Below, piece by piece: positions 19,633 to 29,867 of a DNA stretch of 64,000 nucleotides. The notes under the pieces are model-generated. The model ran no database searches and was not told the DNA's origin. It saw nothing but the letters and a program-made list of their open reading frames with translations. Both the position numbers and the translations under genes were made by a program. This DNA comes from Buttiauxella selenatireducens (GTDB lineage Bacteria; Pseudomonadota; Gammaproteobacteria; Enterobacterales; Enterobacteriaceae). The stretch spans positions 4,464,001-4,528,000 of the forward strand of contig NZ_CP133838.1 in the NCBI RefSeq assembly GCF_031432975.1, written 5' to 3'. Numbering within the stretch: position 1 is the stretch's first letter; each line of letters opens with the position of its first letter.

Positions 19633-20949
19633 ATGAGCAATCCTCTGATTAATCAAGTAACAAAGCCATCAGTAAGTCAGGAATCCATCCCGGTATTTAA
19701 TAATATTACGCCCGACAAACCAGGCAAACTTGTTGAATATAAGCCAAAGGGAACGTTTGTTTTCAAAGAAGTGATGTGGTCTGTGCTGCCAGAGAAACGC
19801 GACCAGGATACGAAGATCATGAAAAGAATCTTCGGCGCAGTTGATAAGGTGTCAGCTATGTCTCGCTTTCTTGCGGTCAGATATGATTTTCGCCTCCCTG
19901 CCTATATTGCGGATAATCACGTCATGGATAATTTCCATAACTTACTTTTCCGCCAGTTGGGCAAGTACTACCCAAAATCGTTTATTAGCTACCTATGGGT
20001 AAGAGAACAAGGCTCAGGGGAAGCCCAGCATTATCATTATTTGCTGATGCTGGATGGTAACTACATACGTTACCCAAATAAGCTGAATACTATTGTTCGG
20101 CATTGCTGGGAACAAGCTGCTGGTGGTTCGGTATGGTTCCCGGAAAACGGTTATTACTTTGTGGCTGAAAATGACCTCAAGACCTATACCGAACTGATGC
20201 TAAGAGTTAGTTATCTGGGTAAGCGCCGAACAAAAGAGTCAATTAATAAAGGTATTAAACTTGTTGGCTCAGGCATGCGCAAACCGAAACCTGTCGCGCC
20301 TCCACGCCAAAAATCTGCAATAACACCCTGCAAGCCAATCAACCAAAAGGCGGGGACGAAAGCCAACGACCAGGATATGGCGTTGAAATCCACCTACTCA
20401 GGAATGTTGGACAAATATTTCCTGGGTAAAGCCCGATTACCCGCTGTTTTACGTAAACGTTCATCCTATGAACTTTATGACGAAAATAAATGGTGGTGTA
20501 ATTCACCACGTTGGCCCGGTCATCGTCATAACTATGTGTTAGAGGCTCTGATTACTGGGATCAGCCTTTCTGATTACGCACGCAAGTACAAGTTGAATCC
20601 AGTACGGGTATATGCCAACTGTCGCCGAGTTGGGGGGCAAAGCCTTAAAATTATTCACTGGGCATGGCACCGCTATTGCTTCCAGCAGAGCAATTCCACA
20701 CTGGATAATTACATGCACAGCCATCGACTACACAAGAAAACAGCTAATAAGCAGTTACGGCGTAAGCCAATGAGCTCTCACTGGAGCCAACATTTTGATA
20801 GATATTATCAACAGTACTGGCCTAAAGGCTGGACTGTTGCCGACTACTGCCGTGAACACAACCTGGTCCCCAGCACTGCCAGACGCTATATAGTCGATTT
20901 TCCATTTATAGGCGTGATAGACCCGTTCTTGTTAAAACCATGGCTTTAG
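19633..20949 (+). CDS. Inovirus Gp2 / YagK-YfjJ domain protein with tandem C-terminal HTH-like repeats
   Basis: A 438-residue protein. Residues about 70-215 resemble the YagK/YfjJ (Inovirus_Gp2) domain common in P4-like islands, with an HYHYLLML motif reminiscent of HUH-type replication proteins. The C-terminal part has two similar segments, LSDYARKYKLNPVRVYANC and VADYCREHNLVPSTARRYI, that look like helix-turn-helix modules. It may be a replication initiator or transcription factor of the island; no origin was identified. The ribosome site before the ATG at 19633 is weak. It stands alone between terminators. Confidence 0.75.
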   Translation: MSNPLINQVTKPSVSQESIPVFNNITPDKPGKLVEYKPKGTFVFKEVMWSVLPEKRDQDTKIMKRIFGAVDKVSAMSRFLAVRYDFRLPAYIADNHVMDNFHNLLFRQLGKYYPKSFISYLWVREQGSGEAQHYHYLLMLDGNYIRYPNKLNTIVRHCWEQAAGGSVWFPENGYYFVAENDLKTYTELMLRVSYLGKRRTKESINKGIKLVGSGMRKPKPVAPPRQKSAITPCKPINQKAGTKANDQDMALKSTYSGMLDKYFLGKARLPAVLRKRSSYELYDENKWWCNSPRWPGHRHNYVLEALITGISLSDYARKYKLNPVRVYANCRRVGGQSLKIIHWAWHRYCFQQSNSTLDNYMHSHRLHKKTANKQLRRKPMSSHWSQHFDRYYQQYWPKGWTVADYCREHNLVPSTARRYIVDFPFIGVIDPFLLKPWL

Positions 20950-21541
20950 CGGTGAAGGCGTGTCACTGGTTTGCTTGCTGAGTTTCTGTAAACACGTGGC
21001 CACCAGCTGTAAGCAGCGACTCACCAACACAACCAGGGGATTAATTTTGCATGATGACGGAAGTGCCTTTCAATTTTTGACAGGCACTAACGATAAATAT
21101 CAACATAGAGAATGTTGGTACCCCCACTCAGGCACTTTTTGCTTCAAAAAAATGTTTCTCTTCTGATTTGCCTCATACGTGAAATAACGAAGCTTTAATT
21201 TTTAATTATCAACATTTTCAATAAGATAAGAAAATAACATCAAGAAGCCATGTGATCATCAGCACTTTTCCAATTAATATCAATGACTTATACTAAGATC
21301 AACACAGTAACCGCTGTTAAGGGTTAGCTGATTGAACGTTTCAATTCGTTTCTGATGGTCACATATGGGCAAGTGATCATTGTAAAGTAACGGTATGCCT
21401 GTTTCTGAAGAGCGGTGCCGTGATCACGCAACAGCATCCCGTAAGGTCTCATGGCTCGCAAAAGAAATTTTGTAAGTGCATCACTCTGGCCAATAGGGAA
21501 CAGCACAAGTGACATTTCACAGTTGCAGACGGCGTGAAGGA
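20950..21541. other. Gene-poor stretch upstream of the restriction genes
   Basis: About 590 bp without a convincing gene. It contains a 7-bp hairpin AGTGCCT/AGGCACT at 21062-21088 and, from about 21180, AT-rich sequence that may hold promoters for the downstream genes. Small open frames here lack ribosome sites and family features. Confidence 0.5.
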
Positions 21542-21658
21542 ATGAAAAAAACGGAAGCCAGCGGCGAGATTCTAGATACCTGTCACCACATGATGTTTGA
21601 AGGATATGCGAAAGTTGATGGCACTAAAATAGAAGATGACTGTTACCGAATTAACTAA
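21542..21658 (+). CDS. Small ORF of 38 codons upstream of mcrB
   Basis: Reads MKKTEASGEILDTC and ends EDDCYRIN, with an AAGGA ribosome site directly before the ATG. It is 40 bp upstream of mcrB on the same strand. The peptide is acidic with three Cys and no hydrophobic segment. I recognise no family. It may be a true small protein co-expressed with McrBC or the tail end of a lost gene. Confidence 0.4.
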   Translation: MKKTEASGEILDTCHHMMFEGYAKVDGTKIEDDCYRIN

Positions 21659-21698
21659 TATCCATCAGTTGCTTAATTCATAAAAAAGGATCACAAGG

Positions 21699-23873
21699 AT
21701 GAGTCGCTATACCGGTGAAGAACAAGCAGAACAAATTTTAAATGCAGCAAGTGAATGGCGCCAGCGCTGCCTAATTAATGGCATCTCGCTTTTCAGTGAC
21801 AAAAACTTCTGGAACAGCCAATATCTGGCAGAAATTGAATCTAATGTAGTTAATAGTCAGTTGGAGCTGGAAGGCAATTTTATGCTTCGGCTTAAAGAGC
21901 AGTTAGCCGGTGTTTCACCTGAAGCAAAACAATTCACTGCGGAAATGCTTTGGTTACTGTATCTCTGTGCCAGCAATATCAGCATCAAAACCAAGCGTGA
22001 GCAGATAAAAACTATTTGGGATTTGTCCGGCGAGCTGCTAAATACCGATCACGCTATGCTGCAAAGCACAGTACTTTCCGGTATCGGCAGCGCAGGAACA
22101 GGGTTTAATACTTTCCGCGCGCGTGAATTTGCGTATCTCACTAATGTGCTAAAGGCACTTTTAGCTCTACCCTCTGCCGAACGTGAAGCGCGACTGAGTG
22201 ATGGTTTCTCGTTTGGAGAGTGGCTTAGCGCTATCCCTGAAAATGCCAGCCGCCAGTTCCGCCATATGCTGATGTTTTTGCTGTTCCCCGATGAATTTGA
22301 ACGCGTTTTTAGCAACAATGATCGTCGTACTATCATCCGCGTCTTCAAACCACATCAGAAAGAAGAACTATCCGCTGTTGCTATGGACAGAGCGCTACTA
22401 GAGATTCGTCATGAACAAGAAGAAAAACAACATACCCAGCAGCTCGATTTCTACGTCCCACCACTATCCAGTATCTGGCAAAAAACTACAGAACCTGTCG
22501 AACAGCCTGCGGTAATCGAGCCCATTGATGAAGCGCTCACGCAGCCCGAAATAATGGAGCCATTGAACTTAATTTTGTTCGGCCCACCGGGCACTGGTAA
22601 AACCTACGAGTTAAATCAGCTGAAAGCAAAATATGTCAGCGAAGCTCAGACATTGACGCGAAAGCAATGGCTGACCGAACAGCTCGCCGATAAATCATGG
22701 TGTGATGTAGTTTTTATGGCACTAACAGATTTAAGTGGTAAAGCAAAAGTACCTGCTATTCGCGAACATGAATTTGTGAAAACCAAAGCAACAGCGTTAG
22801 AAAGAACAAAAAACTTGCATCAAACAATTTGGTCAACCTTGCAAAATCATGCAGCTATTGATTCGAACACCGTGAAATTTGAGCGCCGTACAGCGCCTTA
22901 CCTTTTTGATAAAAATAGTGATAGCACATGGTTTTTGCTTCCTGAAGCTAGAGAAGAATGTGCTGATTTAGTTAGTTTGGTTTCTTCACTTAAAAAGCCT
23001 TCTGAAAATAATAAAACTATCAACCGCTACGAGTTCATCACTTTCCATCAGGCATACAGTTATGAAGACTTCGTAGAAGGCATCCGCCCGGAGTTAGACG
23101 AAGATAGCCGTGAATTAAGCTACTCGCCACAGGATGGCGTATTTCGCCGTATCTGCCAGCGTGCCGAAGCTGATCCGGTGCATCGCTACGCCATCTTTAT
23201 CGATGAAATTAACCGTGGCAACGTAGCAAAAATATTCGGCGAGTTAATAACACTGATTGAAACCGACAAACGCACCAGCGGCGACAAAGGCATGCACATT
23301 ACCCTGCCCTATTCTCGCAAGCCATTTGGAGTGCCTAAAAATCTGGATATTTACGGCACGATGAACACTGCAGATCGCTCAATCGCACTGTTGGATACCG
23401 CTTTACGCCGCCGCTTCCGTTTTAAAGAACTGATGCCGGACAGCAGCAAAATAGCAGGCTCAGATGATGCGGGAAATATTCTTGATGAAGATGGCAACCA
23501 GATTAACCTGCGCAAACTGCTGGATGCAATGAACCACCGTATCCGCTTTCTTCTAAGCCGCGATCTCATGCTTGGCCATGCTTATCTTTGCCCGGTGACT
23601 AACCTCACACAGCTAAAGACGGTTTTCCTGAACCAGTTAATTCCGCTCCTGCAGGAATACTTCTATGAAGACTGGTACAAAATACAACTGGTGTTCCGCG
23701 ATATCGACGCAACCGGTAAGTTGGTAGAAGCTCCGCTGATTAGACATGCAAAGTTGACCAGCAAAGATGTTTTTGGCTTTACCCACGATGACTTTGAAGA
23801 GGTTGTTGAATATCGGGTTTCGGTTGCACAAGAAATAACGCCCGACTCAATCCGTAAAATTTACGAGGATTAA
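21699..23873 (+). CDS. mcrB: McrB, GTPase subunit of the methylation-dependent McrBC restriction system
   Basis: A 724-residue AAA+ protein. The Walker A motif GPPGTGKT lies near residue 295, Walker B is AIFIDEINRGNVAKIFGEL, and the McrB hallmark MNTADRSIALLDTALRRRF follows. McrB uses GTP to translocate and, with McrC, cuts DNA carrying modified cytosines. The first 280 residues do not resemble the short DNA-binding domain of E. coli K-12 McrB, so the recognised modification or site may differ. It is 3 nt upstream of mcrC, so the pair is translationally coupled. Confidence 0.92.
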   Translation: MSRYTGEEQAEQILNAASEWRQRCLINGISLFSDKNFWNSQYLAEIESNVVNSQLELEGNFMLRLKEQLAGVSPEAKQFTAEMLWLLYLCASNISIKTKREQIKTIWDLSGELLNTDHAMLQSTVLSGIGSAGTGFNTFRAREFAYLTNVLKALLALPSAEREARLSDGFSFGEWLSAIPENASRQFRHMLMFLLFPDEFERVFSNNDRRTIIRVFKPHQKEELSAVAMDRALLEIRHEQEEKQHTQQLDFYVPPLSSIWQKTTEPVEQPAVIEPIDEALTQPEIMEPLNLILFGPPGTGKTYELNQLKAKYVSEAQTLTRKQWLTEQLADKSWCDVVFMALTDLSGKAKVPAIREHEFVKTKATALERTKNLHQTIWSTLQNHAAIDSNTVKFERRTAPYLFDKNSDSTWFLLPEAREECADLVSLVSSLKKPSENNKTINRYEFITFHQAYSYEDFVEGIRPELDEDSRELSYSPQDGVFRRICQRAEADPVHRYAIFIDEINRGNVAKIFGELITLIETDKRTSGDKGMHITLPYSRKPFGVPKNLDIYGTMNTADRSIALLDTALRRRFRFKELMPDSSKIAGSDDAGNILDEDGNQINLRKLLDAMNHRIRFLLSRDLMLGHAYLCPVTNLTQLKTVFLNQLIPLLQEYFYEDWYKIQLVFRDIDATGKLVEAPLIRHAKLTSKDVFGFTHDDFEEVVEYRVSVAQEITPDSIRKIYED

Positions 23874-23876
23874 GCA

Positions 23877-25109
23877 GTGGCAGAAATTCTGTCGGTGATT
23901 GAGCATAGTTCGCTGCCAGTTATCACTGAACGAGCAGCCGCCCAGCACGCGCTGGGCATTCATCATGCCCGGCTACTGGAAAAGCTAGCACCAAATCTTC
24001 CTAATGGTGCTTTTAGCTGGGGGCATCAGTCTGTGCGGTTTGCACAATTCTGCGGCGTCATTCAACTGGATGACTTAACACTGGAGATCTTGCCAAAAAT
24101 ACACGGTAAGGAAGAACAGCCTGAATCCTGCCGTGCGGCATTGGTGCAAATGCTGTATACCGCTCGAATCATGCGTACACATAAAGGTGCGCAGGCAGGC
24201 ATCAATACCCACCAACATTGTCTGCTGGATATTTTTATCCAGCATTTTTGTCATGATTTGCATACACAGATCCTTCAGGGCAAGTTGCGCAATTACATAG
24301 AGCAGGAAGAAAACCTGTCTGTAATGCGTGGTCGCCTGGTTATCCCGCAGCATGTCAGACACAATCTGGTACACAGAGAGCGGCTTTATTGTCGCTTCGA
24401 CGATTTCAGCGAAGATATGGTTCTGAATCAAATACTCCGCTTTACCCTGCGTCTGTTAATGCCCTGGACACGCTCCGGCAAAACCAAAAAGCAGTTATCC
24501 GAACTATTGATGCATTTTGACGGCATTAGCGATGTGCCCATCACTTTGCAGTCATTCAAGTTACTCAAAAGCGATCGTATTAACCAACGGTTCCAGCCTG
24601 TCCTTGAACAGTGCCGATTATTTATTGCTGCGATTAAACCTGATGTACTGGCAGGTAGCACACCGCTATTTTCATTGTTGTTTGATATGAATCGCTTATT
24701 CGAAGCGTGGGTAGCAGAAAAGTTAAAACCTTGGGCCCACCAGCAGGGTTGGATTCTTCGTACACAAGGGCCGCGAAAATATCTGGCGACGCGTGAAGGT
24801 GACTCCCCACAGTTTCAATTACGGCCAGATGTTGCCCTTGTCGATGACAAGGGTGTTCCACAATTGATAGCAGACACAAAGTGGAAATTGCTTAATGAAG
24901 CAGACCGCAAACTGGGGGTTTCCAGCAGCGATATTTACCAACTTTACGCCTATGCAGGTTGCTATGAGGTTCCTCATTTGCAGCTGATTTATCCAAATCA
25001 GGCGGGATTACGCCCCAATTACAGTTACACACTACAAGGAATGCATACACCGAAATTAGCCGTTAAAACTGTGGCGATAGAAAAAAACCAGATACTAAAC
25101 TGGTCCTAA
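23877..25109 (+). CDS. mcrC: McrC, nuclease subunit of McrBC
   Basis: A 410-residue partner of McrB, starting at GTG 3 nt after the mcrB stop. It has the family's N-terminal region (GIHHARLLEKLAPN, FCGVIQLDDLTLEILPKI) and a C-terminal PD-(D/E)xK nuclease core, seen as LRPDVALVDD followed by IADTKWK, with D and DxK as catalytic residues. McrC stimulates McrB GTPase and makes the double-strand cut. It converges on hsdR. Confidence 0.92.
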   Translation: MAEILSVIEHSSLPVITERAAAQHALGIHHARLLEKLAPNLPNGAFSWGHQSVRFAQFCGVIQLDDLTLEILPKIHGKEEQPESCRAALVQMLYTARIMRTHKGAQAGINTHQHCLLDIFIQHFCHDLHTQILQGKLRNYIEQEENLSVMRGRLVIPQHVRHNLVHRERLYCRFDDFSEDMVLNQILRFTLRLLMPWTRSGKTKKQLSELLMHFDGISDVPITLQSFKLLKSDRINQRFQPVLEQCRLFIAAIKPDVLAGSTPLFSLLFDMNRLFEAWVAEKLKPWAHQQGWILRTQGPRKYLATREGDSPQFQLRPDVALVDDKGVPQLIADTKWKLLNEADRKLGVSSSDIYQLYAYAGCYEVPHLQLIYPNQAGLRPNYSYTLQGMHTPKLAVKTVAIEKNQILNWS

Positions 25110-25138
25110 AAACTGTCCCTGATACCGCTACACTTTTC

Positions 25139-25171
25139 CCAGCCCATTTATCCCTACAGGGATTGGGCTGG
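25139..25171. terminator. Hairpin between mcrC and hsdR
   Basis: CCAGCCCA (25139-25146) pairs with TGGGCTGG (25164-25171), with an inner ATCCC/GGGAT stem and TACA loop. There is no long T run, so termination strength is uncertain, but its position between convergent operons suits a bidirectional terminator. Confidence 0.5.
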
Positions 25172-25260
25172 TGGTTTCGGGTCCGCCACCGCTGATGGGG
25201 ATACATTTTACCTGCGTTCCATACCAGACAACGCATCCCCACTCCTGGTCAGTTAAAAAA

Positions 25261-28200
25261 CTACGCCCCTTTCAACATATCAAACACCACCCGCGCAAAC
25301 CCTTTCGCCAGTTCTGGGTTAGACAGATACTGCATCATCATCTCTTGCTGGGCGTCATTGCTGTCCATCACCGCATCATCAATGGCTTTAGGGAAATCCC
25401 CCAGCATGGCCTGTTCACGGGTGTTGTTGGCAATCTGCGTCATCACCGCCTGGTTTTCCGATAACTTGTCGCGCACGGTAAAGGCGTAATTAATCATGTC
25501 TTTATCGCTAAGGTTATCGGTAATAAACAGGTCGTTCAGGCGCGCCAGAATGTTAGACAGAAACTCTTCTTTTTTATCCTTCGGCTTGGCGGTGCCAACG
25601 TCGTTGCCCGGCTCGATTTTGTATTCTTCGGCATCTTCCTGAAGCTTGAGATGCTGCTCGTGGATTTTCGATAAGCGATAATGGCTCATTTCCACGTTGC
25701 TTAAATCAATCTCGTCTTCTTCAATGCGCTGCTCATGCAGTAACGGGCGCAGATGGCGGGCGAACAGGCTGAGTTTCTCCAGTTCCTTGTCATCGTACTC
25801 AACGATTTGCGACATAAACTCGTAAAAACGGACAAAGCTGCCGAGATCTTTCTTGAAGATATCCAGTTTGTCTTTCTCTTGTTTGCACTCTTTGAAGCTG
25901 TTTTCCGCGTTGGTGATAAGCACCGTATCGTTGGTTTTTTTCGTGCGTTCAAAGATCTCTTTTGCCAGCTTATAAGCCTCAACAGCGGAGCTATAACGCT
26001 TCTTCCAACGCTCAACGGCAGGTTTGCAGATATTGCTAATCGCGGCGTTAGATTTGTTTTTAGTGAAGAAGGCGTCACAGAATTGCTCGACTTCATTCCA
26101 CTGGAAAATGCCGCTGGTGCGAAGCTTCTGGAACAGTTCAAAGACCAGTTGTGGGTCGCTGACATCGGTCAGTTCAGCCGTTTGGTAGTAAGGCTGGAAT
26201 GCGCCCAGAACTTCCTCGGGTTCGTTCCAGAAATCAAGTACGAAAGTGCCCGACTGCGCTTTGCCCGGATAGGTGCGGTTCAGGCGAGATAACGTCTGTA
26301 CGCACTCCACTCCACCCAGTTTTTTATCCACATACATGGCACACAACTTCGGCTGGTCGAAACCGGTCTGGAACTTATTCGCCACCAGCATCACCTGATA
26401 ATCATCACTATCGAAGGCTTTGCGCATGTCCCGGCCTTTCAGCCCTGGGTTCATATTGGTTTCGGTAAACTTCTTATTCAGCAGCGCGAGGCTGTTAGGA
26501 TCACTTTCGAAGAATTCTACTTCGCCGGAAAACGCGACCATGGCGTTAACCTTCTGGTAGTTGTTCTCCGCAATATATTTATCAAACGCCAGTTTGTAGC
26601 GCACCGCCGCTTTGCGAGAACTGGTGACGACCATCGCTTTAGCCTGTCCGCCCAGTAAATGCATCACATGTTTGCGGTAGTGCTCAACAATCACTTTTAC
26701 TTTTTGCGAGACGTTGTGCTCGTGCAGCACGACCCACTGGTTCAGTTTGATTTTGGCTTTTTTGCTGTCCACTTCCCGGTCAGGGTCATCCAACTTTTTC
26801 AGCAGCTTATACGCCACTTTGTAGTTGGTATAGTTCTTCAGCACATCAAGAATAAAGCCTTCTTCGATGGCCTGGCGCATGGAGTAAACGTGGAAGGCTT
26901 CCGGCTTATTGGTTTTCGATGCCGGTTCCAGAGGATTAGGACGGCGGCCAAACAGCTCTAGTGTTTTGGCTTTTGGCGTGGCGGTAAACGCATAGTAGTT
27001 AAGATTACTGCTGTTTTTACGCGCCGCGATGGTGGCATCAAGAATATCTTCCGAAGACAACTCCACATCGTCATCCGCTTCGTCTTTCATCAGCACTTCT
27101 TTGAGCTGACGCGCCGTAGAGCCACTTTGCGAGGAGTGCGCTTCGTCGGCAATTACCGCATATTTGCGCTGTTTGAGGCTGACACTGTTTTCGATGGCTT
27201 TCAGTACGAACGGGAAGGTCTGAATGGTGACGATAATAATCGGCTGCGAGTTTTCCAGCGCGCTGGCGAGCTTTTCTGATTTTGAGCCATCGCCTTCTTT
27301 ATTGTTGATGCGCCCAACCACACCATCCGCATGTTCAAACTGGTAGATAGTGTCCTGAAGTTGGTCATCCAGCACGGTGCGGTCCGTGACCACAATCACC
27401 GAATGGAATTGCTTCTCGCCCTTCTCATCATAGAGACGGGAAAGCTGATGGGCAGTCCAGGCGATCGAGTTAGATTTACCGGAACCGGCGCTGTGCTGAA
27501 TCAGATATTTATGGCCAGTGCCTTCATCTGCGGCAGCACTAATCAGTTTATTCACCACATCCCACTGGTGATAACGCGGGAAGATCAGACTCTCTTTTTT
27601 AACTTTCAGCCCGTTCCAGTCTTCTTTCTCTTCGATTTGCAGGTGTACAAAACTGGCGAGGATTTTCAGCAGATTGTCGGGCAGCAGGACTTCATTCCAC
27701 AAATAGCTGGTGGCATATTCGTTTTCATCCTCAGGGATTTCATTCCCCGCGCCGCCTTCTTTGGTGCCTTTGTTAAACGGCAGGAAGAAGGTGTCATCCC
27801 CTGCCAGTTTGGTGGCCATAAACACTTCATACTGGCTGACGGCAAAGTGCACCAGTGCGCCACGTTTGAAGGTCAGCAGCGGCTCAGGTTTGTTGGTGAC
27901 CGGGTCTTTCGGCAAACGCGTTTTCTTATATTGTTTGATCGCGTTGTGTACCGCCTGCTTGAACTCGGACTTCAGCTCAAGGGTAGCTATCGGCAGGCCA
28001 TTGATAAACAGCACCAGATCGATACGCCATTTTTTAGCGATTGAACCGGTTTCATCCAATGCGGCTTTGGTGGCATAGGGGCTATAAACCAGTTCCGGCA
28101 CCACACGGCAGATATTCTGTTTATAACGCGCCAGAGTTTCCGGGTTGAGATTGTGCTCGGGCTTAAACTGGCATAGCGAAAAGCGCGCATTATGGCTTTT

Positions 28201-28509
28201 GATTCCGTGACGCAATACGCCCAGCGTGCCGTAAGTACGTGATAGCTGGTCTGTGGCGTTGTTATCAGCTTTTTTAAGTTGCGCCACCAGCAAATCGAGG
28301 TAATGGCGTTCGGTATCGGTGGGGTAAATCTTCGAGAACTTTTCCCATTCCAGCGGCTGAGTGTTTTGCACAAAGGCAATGGCATCCTGCGAGTACAAAG
28401 CACGTTCGCGGTCATAGCCGTCAGACTTGCCACGAATCCAGCCTTTATCTTCCATCTGAGCAATCATTTCATCCTGGAAAATCAGCTCTTTGGTGGTGTC
28501 CATACTCAT
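25261..28509 (-). CDS. hsdR: Type I restriction enzyme R subunit HsdR
   Basis: A 1082-residue ATP-dependent translocase and nuclease. The N-terminal PD-(D/E)xK nuclease shows IDLVLFINGLPIATLELKSE near residues 160-180. Superfamily 2 motor motifs follow: HSAGSGKSNSIAW (motif I, near 340), VIADEAHSSQSG (motif II), FTATP (motif III), and KFQTGFDQP and LSRLNRTYPGK (late motifs). It acts only in complex with HsdM and HsdS and cuts unmodified DNA far from the site. Its start overlaps the hsdS stop by 4 nt (ATGA). No frameshift is seen, so the enzyme looks functional. Confidence 0.95.
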   Translation of the reverse strand: MSMDTTKELIFQDEMIAQMEDKGWIRGKSDGYDRERALYSQDAIAFVQNTQPLEWEKFSKIYPTDTERHYLDLLVAQLKKADNNATDQLSRTYGTLGVLRHGIKSHNARFSLCQFKPEHNLNPETLARYKQNICRVVPELVYSPYATKAALDETGSIAKKWRIDLVLFINGLPIATLELKSEFKQAVHNAIKQYKKTRLPKDPVTNKPEPLLTFKRGALVHFAVSQYEVFMATKLAGDDTFFLPFNKGTKEGGAGNEIPEDENEYATSYLWNEVLLPDNLLKILASFVHLQIEEKEDWNGLKVKKESLIFPRYHQWDVVNKLISAAADEGTGHKYLIQHSAGSGKSNSIAWTAHQLSRLYDEKGEKQFHSVIVVTDRTVLDDQLQDTIYQFEHADGVVGRINNKEGDGSKSEKLASALENSQPIIIVTIQTFPFVLKAIENSVSLKQRKYAVIADEAHSSQSGSTARQLKEVLMKDEADDDVELSSEDILDATIAARKNSSNLNYYAFTATPKAKTLELFGRRPNPLEPASKTNKPEAFHVYSMRQAIEEGFILDVLKNYTNYKVAYKLLKKLDDPDREVDSKKAKIKLNQWVVLHEHNVSQKVKVIVEHYRKHVMHLLGGQAKAMVVTSSRKAAVRYKLAFDKYIAENNYQKVNAMVAFSGEVEFFESDPNSLALLNKKFTETNMNPGLKGRDMRKAFDSDDYQVMLVANKFQTGFDQPKLCAMYVDKKLGGVECVQTLSRLNRTYPGKAQSGTFVLDFWNEPEEVLGAFQPYYQTAELTDVSDPQLVFELFQKLRTSGIFQWNEVEQFCDAFFTKNKSNAAISNICKPAVERWKKRYSSAVEAYKLAKEIFERTKKTNDTVLITNAENSFKECKQEKDKLDIFKKDLGSFVRFYEFMSQIVEYDDKELEKLSLFARHLRPLLHEQRIEEDEIDLSNVEMSHYRLSKIHEQHLKLQEDAEEYKIEPGNDVGTAKPKDKKEEFLSNILARLNDLFITDNLSDKDMINYAFTVRDKLSENQAVMTQIANNTREQAMLGDFPKAIDDAVMDSNDAQQEMMMQYLSNPELAKGFARVVFDMLKGA

Positions 28510-29867
28510 GCGGTAGCTTCCTCTGATGCCTCGATATCGCTGGTGTCTGGTGCAGCCCAGTTGCGTACGTCGATTTTGCCGGTGACGGCGGCGGAGATAA
28601 GGGCTGTGCGGCGTTCTTGCAGAAGAACGACTTGCTTAATACTAAGTTCTTCCGTTGCTTTTATTTTTTTAAGCTGAAAATCAACAAATTTGAGAATTTC
28701 ATCTCTTTCCTTCTTGGGAGGAACAAGTAACGGTGTTTCTTTAATATTTGTTGATGAAATGGATGCAAGGTTTGTACTTTGCTTAGCCACACGATAGAAG
28801 TGAAATTTAGCATAAGCTGCACGAGTAAGCATATCTAGCCATTCTGGTTCAATAGAATTAGGGCGAATCGCAAAAACATGGTTTTGATGAATGCAATTAT
28901 TAATCGGAGCAGTCCATACAGCACCTCGGCCTAATTGATCATTATCCCCTCCCTCATTCATCAATACATCACCATCGCGGAGTAAATATCGCCCTAACTG
29001 ACTTGGTTCAATATCTATGCTATGCACATCGTCAAGATCAAGATAACCATCCTGAACGTTAGCAACACGAAGCATAGGCACTGAAATACTGTTCTTGCCT
29101 GTTAGATCTTTTCCTTTAGGTATTCCAGATTGCAAACTTGAAGTGTGCTTTAACCTGCGAACAATCCAGTGCTCCGGCACTTCACCCAACCACTCAACAC
29201 CAGAATCTTTCATCGGCACATCAGGGTTTAGTCCTTTAGTCACAGCATGACTGATCACTGCCTGACGCTTTTCTTTAAGCAGTTCAATGAGTTGCTGTTG
29301 ATTCTCGATTAGGTTGTCGATTTTTGCGGTTTCGTGGTCGAGGAATTCGGCTATGGTGTCTGATTCTTTACCTTCCACCTTAATCACATTTAATGCCCCA
29401 AGGCGTTCGGAGTTCAAGATTTTCAAAACATTCCCGGTCGCTAACTCCTCAAGCTGTGTTCTGGCAGCTTGCATCAGATAAAAATAATATCTTTCGTGAT
29501 TACGAAAAGTGGCAGCAGTGATTTGCTGATTAGTTGAGACGGTTTCTCTTACGTAGCCACATTTACCAATTGTCCCGATACAACAGATAAGTGTTGAATT
29601 AGGCTCAATATGTCTTAATAACTTCCAACCTGTATCACTAACATATTTCGACGCGCGTGTTTCCAGTCCATGCTCATTTATATCTTCAGGCCTAACCCAA
29701 GGATACCCTTCATCTGCATAGTTCTCTTCGTTTTGAGTTGGTGGGGTTAATCCTGTAGTAAGTGAACATAAACGCTTTAGCGCCGTACAAACCCAATGAG
29801 TTGGAATATCCCCCAGCCACTCAACCCCAGAATCCTTATATTCTGAATATGCCTTATATTTAGCCAT
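28506..29867 (-). CDS. hsdS: Type I specificity subunit HsdS
   Basis: A 453-residue protein that sets the DNA target of the type I enzyme. It has the expected two-fold layout: a first recognition domain starting YKDSGVEWLGDIPTHW, a conserved helix (IENQQQLIELLKEKRQAVIS), a second recognition domain starting with the near-identical MKDSGVEWLGEVPEHW, and a second conserved helix ending in AAVTGKIDVRNW. The target is therefore bipartite, but its bases cannot be read from the sequence. AT content is higher in the recognition domains than in hsdM and hsdR, as usual for swapped specificity genes. The start overlaps the hsdM stop by 1 nt. Confidence 0.95.
   Translation of the reverse strand: MAKYKAYSEYKDSGVEWLGDIPTHWVCTALKRLCSLTTGLTPPTQNEENYADEGYPWVRPEDINEHGLETRASKYVSDTGWKLLRHIEPNSTLICCIGTIGKCGYVRETVSTNQQITAATFRNHERYYFYLMQAARTQLEELATGNVLKILNSERLGALNVIKVEGKESDTIAEFLDHETAKIDNLIENQQQLIELLKEKRQAVISHAVTKGLNPDVPMKDSGVEWLGEVPEHWIVRRLKHTSSLQSGIPKGKDLTGKNSISVPMLRVANVQDGYLDLDDVHSIDIEPSQLGRYLLRDGDVLMNEGGDNDQLGRGAVWTAPINNCIHQNHVFAIRPNSIEPEWLDMLTRAAYAKFHFYRVAKQSTNLASISSTNIKETPLLVPPKKERDEILKFVDFQLKKIKATEELSIKQVVLLQERRTALISAAVTGKIDVRNWAAPDTSDIEASEEATA

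Noticed and set aside
27331-28044. 237-codon frame opposite hsdR
   Set aside because: It lies wholly within hsdR on the other strand, and hsdR has complete motor motifs.
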